This document shows positions 53,614-61,829 of a DNA stretch of 64,000 bases, one piece after another. The first letter of the stretch is position 1; every line of letters starts with the position of its first letter. The DNA comes from Mucispirillum schaedleri (GTDB lineage Bacteria; Chrysiogenota; Deferribacteres; Deferribacterales; Mucispirillaceae), in NCBI GenBank assembly GCA_949287985.1, contig CASEIN010000031.1:17466-81465 (forward strand). Direction: 5' to 3'. A program made the translations under genes and the position numbers. The notes under the pieces are model-generated. The model saw only the letters and a list, made by a program, of their open reading frames with translations, had not been told where the DNA came from and did no database searches.

Positions 53614-55468
53614 AAATGTATTATTAATTGAGCCTAACTATAAAAATAAATATCCTCCCATGGGGTTAATGAAAATTTCTACTTATTATAAAAATCTTGG
53701 TGATAAAGTTACATTTTTTAAAGGTAACTTAAATGATTTTGTACTATCGGATTTATATGAAACAATATTACCATATTTATATCAGTATGATAATAGTAGA
53801 TGTTGGGAAAAATATAGAACAACAATAATGTCATTTTTGAAAACGGGTAATGAAACTATAATATATGAATTCTGCTATAATAATTCTATAAAACAAATTC
53901 TAATCTATTATCGCAATTATTACAAAGAAAAAAAATATTTTAGTGATAATAAAAAATGGGATATTGTATGTATAACTACATTATTTACTTTTTACTGGAA
54001 AATTACTATAGATACAATAAATTTTGCAAAAAAATTATGTAAGGATATCAAAAATGTTAAAGTAGGTGGCATAATGGCCACCTTAGTACCAGAAAAGGTT
54101 AGAGAAGCAACTGGTATTCATCCAATATGTGGTGTATTGGACCAGCCTGGTATGTTAGGGGATGATAATGATATTATAATTGATAATTTACCATTGGATT
54201 ATTCTATTATACATGAAAGTGAATATATCTATTCAGCAAAAGATGCATTTTATGGTTATGTTACTAGAGGATGTATTAATAAATGTAGTTTTTGTGCAGT
54301 GCCTAAACTTGAACCAAAGTATTATGAATATAAGCCCATCAGTGATATATTGAAAGAGTCTTCTGCTACATATGGTGAACAAAGAAATTTATTATTATTA
54401 GATAATAATATTCTTGCGTCTACTTCTTTTAGTATGATAATAGATGAAATAAAAGAATATGGCTTTAGTAAAAATAATAAATATAAGGAACCAAATTTTT
54501 ATAAAATTGCCATAAATAACCTAGTAAAAGGAATAAATGATAAAGCGTATATTAATATTATAGTAGAATTATATAAATTAATATTTATAAAATACAAAAA
54601 TAATAGTGAAATACAAGGGTTGTATAACTATTATATAGATAATTATTTATATGATAGATATACAGCAAAAAAAGAAATTATTTTAGAGTTTGATAAGAAG
54701 ATAAGTTCTATATTTGATAGATATTATATGGAGAAAAAACCCAAAGAAAGAGTTGTTGATTTTAATCAAGGGATTGACGCTAGATTAATTACTAAAGATA
54801 ATATGGAAAAACTTGCTGAAATACCAATTAAGCCAGTTCGTATTGCTTTTGATCATTGGTCTATGCGCAATATCTATGAAAAAGCTGTTAGAGTTGCAGT
54901 AAGTGCTGGTCATAAAAATTTATCTAATTATATACTGTATAACTATGATGACAAACCTGAAGAATTATATTATAGATTAAAACTAAATGTTGATTTATGT
55001 GATGAACTAAATGCTAGTATCTATTCCTTTCCAATGAAATATCATCCTATACAAGATGAAAAGTATTTTAAAAATAGAGATTTTACAGGTAAATATTGGA
55101 ATAGAAAGTTTATAAGAACAATTCAGGCAATTTTAAACTCCACAAAAGGAAAGATTGGAAAAGGTTCGTCATTTTTTTATAAAGCTTTTGGTAGTAATAT
55201 AGACGAGTTTAATAAATTATTGTATATGCCAGAAGCATTAATTATATATAGGCTACACTTTGAAAATAATGGAATAACAGAGTTATGGTGGAATAGATAT
55301 AAATCTCTTAATACAAGTGAACAAGAAACTGTTAACAAAATTATTGAGACAAATGATTTTTCAGATATAACAAAAATAAATGTTAACACTAGAATAATGG
55401 ATGTTTTAAAGTTTTATACAATTAAAAAAACAGATATTAATGAGACAATAAAGTATAATTTATTATAG
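53606..55468 (+). CDS. Radical SAM enzyme with N-terminal B12-binding-like domain
   Basis: 620 residues. The start (VLLIEPNYKNKYPPMGLMKISTYYKNLGDKVTFF) resembles the Rossmann N-domain of B12-dependent or MiaB-like radical SAM proteins, but the DxHxxG cobalamin ligand motif is not seen. The [4Fe-4S] site is GCINKCSFC (Cys223, Cys227, Cys230). DFNQGIDARLITKDNMEKLAE, IRIAFDHW-like and NYILYNYDDKPEELYYRLKLN segments complete the TIM barrel, and about 150 residues at the C-terminus are unassigned. Substrate unknown. It is the fourth gene of the NurA-HerA operon; the helicase gene follows 32 bases later. Confidence 0.85.
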   Translation: MARNVLLIEPNYKNKYPPMGLMKISTYYKNLGDKVTFFKGNLNDFVLSDLYETILPYLYQYDNSRCWEKYRTTIMSFLKTGNETIIYEFCYNNSIKQILIYYRNYYKEKKYFSDNKKWDIVCITTLFTFYWKITIDTINFAKKLCKDIKNVKVGGIMATLVPEKVREATGIHPICGVLDQPGMLGDDNDIIIDNLPLDYSIIHESEYIYSAKDAFYGYVTRGCINKCSFCAVPKLEPKYYEYKPISDILKESSATYGEQRNLLLLDNNILASTSFSMIIDEIKEYGFSKNNKYKEPNFYKIAINNLVKGINDKAYINIIVELYKLIFIKYKNNSEIQGLYNYYIDNYLYDRYTAKKEIILEFDKKISSIFDRYYMEKKPKERVVDFNQGIDARLITKDNMEKLAEIPIKPVRIAFDHWSMRNIYEKAVRVAVSAGHKNLSNYILYNYDDKPEELYYRLKLNVDLCDELNASIYSFPMKYHPIQDEKYFKNRDFTGKYWNRKFIRTIQAILNSTKGKIGKGSSFFYKAFGSNIDEFNKLLYMPEALIIYRLHFENNGITELWWNRYKSLNTSEQETVNKIIETNDFSDITKINVNTRIMDVLKFYTIKKTDINETIKYNLL

Positions 55469-55500
55469 TATCATTTAGTGTAAAAGTACTAAGGTGACTT

Positions 55501-55728
55501 ATGAATAAAAAGAACTTAAGCGAAGGTATATATGAAGCTATAATTAATGAACAGGTAAATAAATTATTACAATCAAAAGTTGATTATAATATAGAAAGGC
55601 AGAATATAAACCATGCAGAAAGTTCTTTAATATTATCTAGTTATATTGGTTATTTAGTCCGTGCAGGGTTAGAATATATTCATAAAAATGAAGATAAAAA
55701 TAATGAAAACATAGGTAAAAAAAATTGA
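55501..55728 (+). pseudogene. N-terminal fragment of the PLD-helicase, split by frameshift
   Basis: 75 codons ending ENIGKKN, with a fair start context after AAGGTGAC. The sequence SEGIYEAIINEQVNKLLQ and SSYIGYLVRAGLEYI matches the N-terminal region usually fused to the PLD/DEAD/DUF3427 helicase. The frame is broken at an A8 run (55717-55724): one A fewer would join GKK directly to IEITNSIINLLAEN and the downstream frame. Either the gene is inactivated, or it is phase variable or rescued by slippage. It could also be read as a separate small gene, but the family pattern favours one split gene. Confidence 0.75.
55717..55724 (+). other. A8 homopolymer at the frameshift point
   Basis: Eight A residues in GGTAAAAAAAATTG. 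The upstream frame reads AAA AAA AAT TGA and stops; deletion of one A gives AAA AAA ATT GAA and continues in the helicase frame, which is open from 55715 onward. Such tracts are prone to replication and transcription slippage. Confidence 0.8.
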
Positions 55729-55813
55729 AATAACTAATAGTATAATTAATTTATTAGCAGAAAATACTGATGAAGAATTTATATCATCAATTATACCATT
55801 ACCACCACAGCAA

Positions 55814-58648
55814 TTGCTATCTATTACTAAAAAAGAAAATAATATCATATCAATAAATGATAAAGTAAAGGTAGAGCGGCCTATTACTTCATTATGCCAA
55901 AGTTCTCTTTTTACTGGAGCAAAATATGAGCCACAGCTTATAAATGAGCTTAAAAAAGAAATATTATCATGTCATCAAATTGATATGTTAGTATCATTTA
56001 TTAAATATGGTGGGCTTACCTTAATGCTTGATAAGTTAAAAGAATTTACAGAAAATGGTGGGAAATTAAGAATTATAACAACCACTTATATGAAAGCAAC
56101 GGATTTAAAAGCTATTAAAACATTAAGTGAGCTAAAAAATGTAGAAATAAAAATAAATTATAATATAAAATCAACTAGATTACATGCAAAAGCATATATA
56201 TTTCATAGATATACTGGATATTCTACGGCTTATGTGGGTTCTTCTAATATTTCTGCACCTGCTGTTACAACAGGTCTTGAGTGGAATATCAAAATTACCC
56301 AAAAAGATATGAGTGATACTTTTGATAAAATGAAAGCTACATTCGAAACGTATTGGAATGACAAAGACTTTATATATTACGATAAAACTCAAGAACAAGA
56401 GTTAATAAAAGCATTAGATAAAACAACTGAAAGTACAAATCCATTTTTTGTGGATATTAGACCATATGGTTTTCAGCAAGAAATATTAGATGCAATACAG
56501 GCTGATAGAAAAATAAGAAACCACTATAAGAACTTAATAATTGCAGCCACAGGAACAGGAAAAACAATTATTTCTGCTATTGATTATAAAAGATTTCGTC
56601 AAGAAAATCCAAAAAGCGACTGTAATATACTATTTATAGTCCATAGAAAAGAGATATTAGAACAAAGTCTTTCAACATATCGTGCAGTATTAAGAGACAA
56701 TAATTTTGGTGAATTATTTGTAGACGGTAAAAAGCCAACACAATTAAAACATATATTTGCTTCCATACAGACTTTTAATTCCCAAGATTTAACAAAAATA
56801 ACAAGCAAAGATTTTTATGATTATATTGTTATAGATGAAACTCATCATGCTAGTGCGGCTACGTATCAAAAATTGATAGATTATTATGAGCCAAAAATTT
56901 TACTTGGATTAACTGCCACTCCAGAACGAGCAGACGGAAAAGATATTTTTAAATATTTTGATAATAGAATAAGTGCAGAAATAAGGCTACCTGAAGCCAT
57001 AGAAAGAGGGCTGCTTTGTCCATTTCATTATTTTGGTGTGACAGATAGTATTGATTATAGCGGTATTACATGGGAGCGAGGAAAATATAAAGAAAGTGAA
57101 TTAAATAATGTATTTACAATAAATGAAGCATCAGCAAAAAATAGAGTAAATACTATTTTAGAAGGTATAAATAAATATATTACAGATATAGAAGAAGTGA
57201 AGGGTGTGGGCTTTTGTGCCTCAAAAAATCATGCTCTATATATGAGTGAAGAATTTAATAAAGTTGGTATTTCTTCCATAGCATTAACTGCCGATAGCGA
57301 TAGTATATTAAGAAGCCAAGCAAGGAATAAACTAAAAAATGGAGAATACAAATTTATATTTGTTGTAGATATTTATAATGAAGGTGTAGATATTCCAGAA
57401 ATAAATACAATATTGTTTTTAAGACCAACAGAATCACTAACTATATTTTTACAACAACTAGGCAGGGGGCTTAGAAATGCAGATAATAAACAATATTTAA
57501 CAGTATTAGATTTTATAGGGCTTTCAAATAAAAGATATAATTTTGAAGAAAAATTTTCATCATTATTACATTCTACAAAACAAAAAATGGAAGATGAAGT
57601 AAATAAAGGTTTTGTTTCATTACCAAAGGGTTGCTATATAACACTAGAGAAAAAAGCAAGTGAATATATATTAGATAATATTAAATCATATTTTAGTGGC
57701 AATAATATACATATTGAAAGATTAAAAACTTTTAAAGAAGATACAGGGTTAGAGCCAACATTAAAGAATTATGTGGAAAAATACAATATAGAGTTTGGTA
57801 ATTTATATAAATCATATTCATTTAATCAATTGCTTATTAAAGCAGGATTAAGAGAAGAATATAGTGAAGAATTATATGAGAAATCAAATAAAATACTTGG
57901 AAAAATAGCGCAAATAAATTCCATTAGATTTATTAATTTTATAATTAATTTATTAAATAATAATACTACGTTAGCTGATGAAAAAAGTAAAAGAATGTTA
58001 GCTATGTTTATATTTACTATATATACAAATATTTCAAAAGATATTACATTTAATGAAATGATTGAAAATATAAACAAATTTAAAGAAAATAAAATACTAT
58101 GTAGTGAGATATTAGAAGTATTAGAGTATAATAAAGAACATATAGACTTTATAGATAAAGAAATAGATTTAGGGTTTGAATGTCCACTTGATGTTTATAG
58201 TAATTATAGCCGTGACCAGATTTTAGTAGCCTGCGATTTTTATAATGTTAGCAGTTTACGTGAAGGTGTAAAATATATTGAGGATAAAAAAATAGATTTG
58301 TTTTTTGTAACGCTTAATAAATCAGAAAAAGATTATTCACCAACTACAATGTATAAAGATTATTCCTTAAATGATAAACTTTTCCATTGGCAAAGCCAGA
58401 GCACAACATCAGAAAACGGCACAGTAGGGCAAAGATATATTAATCATAAAAAGACAGGTAATAAAATCCTTATTTTTATTCGTAATGAAAAAGAAGATAA
58501 ATATAGAAATGCTTCCTCATACACATTCTTAGGAACAGCAAATTATGTAAGCCATGAAGAAAGTAAACCTATGAGTATAATTTGGGAGTTAGATTTTCCT
58601 ATACCAGCAAAATATATAAAAGATACCCAAAAACTTGTGGCAATATGA
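55814..58648 (+). CDS. PLD nuclease-DEAD/DEAH helicase-DUF3427 protein (main part)
   Basis: 944 codons as an open frame from a TTG; the coding frame is open from 55715, so the true N-terminus is the split fragment before it. Domains in order: a phospholipase D-type nuclease with HAKAYIF and GSSN (one HxK active site); a superfamily 2 helicase with Walker A ATGTGKT, DETHH box and motif VI QQLGRGLR; and a C-terminal DUF3427 region (PLDVYSNYSRDQIL, TMYKDYSLNDKLFHWQSQS, YTFLGTANYV). Such proteins are common in defence islands and are thought to act on foreign DNA. If the A8 tract is not corrected, translation must start internally. Confidence 0.85.
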   Translation: MLSITKKENNIISINDKVKVERPITSLCQSSLFTGAKYEPQLINELKKEILSCHQIDMLVSFIKYGGLTLMLDKLKEFTENGGKLRIITTTYMKATDLKAIKTLSELKNVEIKINYNIKSTRLHAKAYIFHRYTGYSTAYVGSSNISAPAVTTGLEWNIKITQKDMSDTFDKMKATFETYWNDKDFIYYDKTQEQELIKALDKTTESTNPFFVDIRPYGFQQEILDAIQADRKIRNHYKNLIIAATGTGKTIISAIDYKRFRQENPKSDCNILFIVHRKEILEQSLSTYRAVLRDNNFGELFVDGKKPTQLKHIFASIQTFNSQDLTKITSKDFYDYIVIDETHHASAATYQKLIDYYEPKILLGLTATPERADGKDIFKYFDNRISAEIRLPEAIERGLLCPFHYFGVTDSIDYSGITWERGKYKESELNNVFTINEASAKNRVNTILEGINKYITDIEEVKGVGFCASKNHALYMSEEFNKVGISSIALTADSDSILRSQARNKLKNGEYKFIFVVDIYNEGVDIPEINTILFLRPTESLTIFLQQLGRGLRNADNKQYLTVLDFIGLSNKRYNFEEKFSSLLHSTKQKMEDEVNKGFVSLPKGCYITLEKKASEYILDNIKSYFSGNNIHIERLKTFKEDTGLEPTLKNYVEKYNIEFGNLYKSYSFNQLLIKAGLREEYSEELYEKSNKILGKIAQINSIRFINFIINLLNNNTTLADEKSKRMLAMFIFTIYTNISKDITFNEMIENINKFKENKILCSEILEVLEYNKEHIDFIDKEIDLGFECPLDVYSNYSRDQILVACDFYNVSSLREGVKYIEDKKIDLFFVTLNKSEKDYSPTTMYKDYSLNDKLFHWQSQSTTSENGTVGQRYINHKKTGNKILIFIRNEKEDKYRNASSYTFLGTANYVSHEESKPMSIIWELDFPIPAKYIKDTQKLVAI

Positions 58649-58718
58649 GATTATTTTATATATAACAAGCTGTAATAGATGTAACTTCCCTTTTTACAAT
58701 TCTTTTACCTACTCCGCT

Positions 58719-58747
58719 TTGACAACTTATATTTCCTGTGTTATACT
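58719..58747 (+). promoter_or_regulatory. Strong sigma-70 promoter of the ppx-ppk operon
   Basis: TTGACA (58719-58724), exactly 17 bases, TATACT (58742-58747), 30 bases before the ppx start with AAGGGGG between. Its boxes are the same as those of the G9-tract promoter at 18315, which helps calibrate that one. Confidence 0.88.
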
Positions 58748-58776
58748 ACCCTTATAAGCAATACAAGGGGGCTTTT

Positions 58777-60303
58777 ATGGAAAATAATCATAAGACTATT
58801 GCTGTAATAGATATAGGCAGTAACTCCATACGTTTGCAGGTGGCAAGGGTAATAGATAGAACATATAAAGTGGTAAACGACCATAAAGCCACTGTACGCA
58901 TTGGTGATAATGTATATAAAACAGGTAAATTTTCAGAAGAAGCCATAGATACTCTCTTACAAGTGCTTACAAATATAAAAACCATAATGGATAGTGAAAA
59001 TGTGGAAATGTGCCGTGCTGTTGCCACTGCTTCCTTTCGTGAAGCTTCCAACGGGCAGGAAGTGGCAGACTATATTAAAGAAAAAACAGGCATAGATATT
59101 GAAATAATCTCAGGTAAAGAAGAAGCACGGCTTATGTATTTGGCAGCATCATATTATTTCCAAATGAATGATGCAAATGTGCTGCTTGTAGATATGGGCG
59201 GTGGTAGTACAGAGTTTAGCTATGCAGAAAAAGGCTGCCTTATCACATCAGAAAGTACTCCTCTTGGCTGTTCCAAACTAAACTATGAATACTTACAGGG
59301 CGATATTCCAACCCAGTCTCAAATAAAAGCATTAAGGCAGTATTTAACTGATACGCTGGATAACATACTTCCTAATGCAAAAGTAACAAAATTAATCTGC
59401 TCTGGTGGCACTATAAACAACATTTCAGCCATATATAATAAACGTCAGAATTTTTCAGATGCTGCTGTTAAGTTTGTAGACAGCGTTTTTTCCAAGCATT
59501 TTTTCAATGAGATTTCAGGCAAGCGTTTAGAAGAACGCCTTAAAATATCAGGTATTGAGCCAACAAGGGCCGATATTATATTAAGTGCATCTATTCTTGT
59601 AAACCTGCTTATTAAAAGATATTCGCTTGATGGTTTTTACACTCTTTCCGGTGGGCTTCGTGCAGGGCTTACAATAGATGTTATGAATAAAATGGGTATA
59701 GAGCTAATGTTTCAAGGGGGCAATACTAATGTAGATTATGCTCGTCTTGTAGAAACTGGTAAAAAATACTTTTTTGATGAAAAACATGCAGAGCAGGTTA
59801 CAAGGCTTTCTAAAATATTATTTGAAAAGCTTAAAAATATATTATCTCTTGATGATGGGGACTATAAACTTTTAGAGGCTGCCTCCATGCTTCATGATAC
59901 AGGCACACATATTGCATATTCAAAACATCATAAGCATTCATATTATTTAATAATGAATACAGAGCTTCCCGGTTTTAATGATGATGAGATAGCAGTAATT
60001 GCAAATGTGGCACGCTATCACAGGCGTTCTATGCCAAAATTAGGTCATGAAAACTATGCAGCACTATCCAGCAAAGCTAGGGAGAAAGTATCAAAACTAG
60101 CAAGCATATTAAGAATTGCAGACGGGCTTGATAGAACTCATTCCCAAGTAATAAAAGATATAAATATAGAAGTGATAGATAACCACATAAATTTTAATCT
60201 TGAAGTAGATAAAAACTATAATATAGAAATGGAAAAGGCAGGCTTTGATAAGAAAAAAGACCTGCTTGAAAAAATAACAGGTATGAGTGCGGAGCTTATA
60301 TAA
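58777..60303 (+). CDS. ppx: Ppx/GppA exopolyphosphatase
   Basis: 508 residues. Two ASKHA phosphatase domains (about 1-310) show AVIDIGSNSIRLQ, the catalytic Glu region VATASFREASNG, the phosphate loop VDMGGGSTEFSY and ICSGGTINN, all intact. A C-terminal HD-like helical domain (about 320-500) has MLHDTGTHIAYSKHHKHSYYLI. It removes terminal phosphates from polyphosphate or the 5'-phosphate of pppGpp. The start at 58777 follows AAGGGGG; a longer frame to 58738 runs into the promoter. It is the first gene of a ppx-ppx2-ppk1 operon and ends 2 bases before the next gene. Confidence 0.94.
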   Translation: MENNHKTIAVIDIGSNSIRLQVARVIDRTYKVVNDHKATVRIGDNVYKTGKFSEEAIDTLLQVLTNIKTIMDSENVEMCRAVATASFREASNGQEVADYIKEKTGIDIEIISGKEEARLMYLAASYYFQMNDANVLLVDMGGGSTEFSYAEKGCLITSESTPLGCSKLNYEYLQGDIPTQSQIKALRQYLTDTLDNILPNAKVTKLICSGGTINNISAIYNKRQNFSDAAVKFVDSVFSKHFFNEISGKRLEERLKISGIEPTRADIILSASILVNLLIKRYSLDGFYTLSGGLRAGLTIDVMNKMGIELMFQGGNTNVDYARLVETGKKYFFDEKHAEQVTRLSKILFEKLKNILSLDDGDYKLLEAASMLHDTGTHIAYSKHHKHSYYLIMNTELPGFNDDEIAVIANVARYHRRSMPKLGHENYAALSSKAREKVSKLASILRIADGLDRTHSQVIKDINIEVIDNHINFNLEVDKNYNIEMEKAGFDKKKDLLEKITGMSAELI

Positions 60304-60305
60304 GT

Positions 60306-61817
60306 ATGAAAACATATCTGTATGGTATAATAAATATTGGTGCCAGTGCCTTTCGTATGTCTGTTTCAGAAGTCAGCAGTAAGGGTATAAAAGAGATTGA
60401 ATACCTTATAAAGCCACTGCGTCTTGGGGTAGATACTTTCTCACAAGGCTATATTTCTTTGGAACATGTAAAGCAGGCAACAGAGATATTGTGTGGTTTT
60501 AGAAATAAATTAGTAGAATACGGCATAAAGGAATACAAGGCAGTATGCACAAGTGGTGTGAGAGAGGCACTAAATAAAGATTTTTTTATAGACTATGTAA
60601 AAATCCATGCTGGTATAGATATTACAATACTAGAGCCGTCAGAAGAAGTTTATATTAAATACTTAGCTGCTAAATTTTCCGTAGCTAATTTTGAAAAAAT
60701 GGAAAAACAAGGTGTAGTTTTTGCAAATATTGCTAGTGGTAATATAACATTATCTGTTACAAAGGGCGATAATATATTATATTCTGGAGCATTACCCTAT
60801 GGCAGTTTAAGGCTTCGTCAAATGTTTCGCCATATAGCACCATCAAAAAGGCACAGAGCATTTGACCAGTATGCTGAAAACATGGTATCCACTGTGGCAG
60901 GCACAATAAACAATGTAAAAGTAAAAAATTTAGTAGGCAGTGGCAGTTCCATTAATATGATGCTTAGAATATTTAAACCAAGTGATGATTTTATATTAAA
61001 AGATGATTTAGAAAAGTTATACAGCAAAATACGGGCATACACAAAGCAGGATATTGTGGACGAATTATCATTAAGAGATGATGAGGCAGAAGTATTAGTG
61101 CCTACATTATGCACATATATCCACCTTTTAAAATACACTGGGGCAGATAGATTTCATTTTTCCCCTGTTGATTTTCCTTCTACTCTTACCCATTTTTATG
61201 CAGGCTTTTTAAAGGATAAAAATTACCAAAAACGTATAAAACAGACTATACTTTCTTTTGGAGAGCGTTTTAACATAAATGTTGCCCATGCAAAGCGAGT
61301 ATCTAAATTTTCTAAAAAGCTGTTTAATGAATTTTGTGATTTACACTCTTTAGATAAATCTAAATTTGACATACTAGAAACTGCATCGCTTTTATATCAA
61401 GTTGGTGGCTATATTGACCCTAGAAATGTAACATATAACTCATACTATATAATAAAATCAATAAATATTCCCGGCTGGAGCAGTAAAGATATACAGATGA
61501 CAGCATGTGTTATAAATAGTATGGATATTAATAAAACAAACGATGAAAAAAAACAATCACAAACATTATCTTCTGAAGAAAGGCTGGTAGTAAATAAACT
61601 TGCCTGTATTTTACGTATGGCTTATGCTTTAGATGGCAGTAAAAGTGGGTTAATAGATGATATAGATATAATCCAAAACGATAATATAATATTAATAAAT
61701 GCACAGGTAAAGAAAGAGCCTTTTGTAGAGCTTTTTACATTTGATAAAATAAAACATACATTTGAAGAAACTTTTGGCATACCTATAGATATAAGAACTA
61801 CTATGGTATATGATTAA
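60306..61817 (+). CDS. Degenerate Ppx/GppA paralogue, probable pseudoenzyme
   Basis: 503 residues, collinear with the upstream ppx. The fold is kept (GIINIGASAFRMSVSEV, CTSGVREALNKDFF, VGSGSSINMML), but active-site pieces are altered: the DIGSNS Asp becomes Asn in INIGAS, the DMGGGSTEFS phosphate loop becomes ANIASGNITLS, and the HD motif MLHDTG becomes LLYQVG. It probably lacks phosphatase activity and may regulate Ppx or Ppk, bind polyphosphate, or be an evolving remnant. It is full length without stops, so it is under selection as a protein. Two bases separate it from ppx and 12 from ppk. Confidence 0.88.
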   Translation: MKTYLYGIINIGASAFRMSVSEVSSKGIKEIEYLIKPLRLGVDTFSQGYISLEHVKQATEILCGFRNKLVEYGIKEYKAVCTSGVREALNKDFFIDYVKIHAGIDITILEPSEEVYIKYLAAKFSVANFEKMEKQGVVFANIASGNITLSVTKGDNILYSGALPYGSLRLRQMFRHIAPSKRHRAFDQYAENMVSTVAGTINNVKVKNLVGSGSSINMMLRIFKPSDDFILKDDLEKLYSKIRAYTKQDIVDELSLRDDEAEVLVPTLCTYIHLLKYTGADRFHFSPVDFPSTLTHFYAGFLKDKNYQKRIKQTILSFGERFNINVAHAKRVSKFSKKLFNEFCDLHSLDKSKFDILETASLLYQVGGYIDPRNVTYNSYYIIKSINIPGWSSKDIQMTACVINSMDINKTNDEKKQSQTLSSEERLVVNKLACILRMAYALDGSKSGLIDDIDIIQNDNIILINAQVKKEPFVELFTFDKIKHTFEETFGIPIDIRTTMVYD

Positions 61818-61829
61818 TTAGGTGATAAT

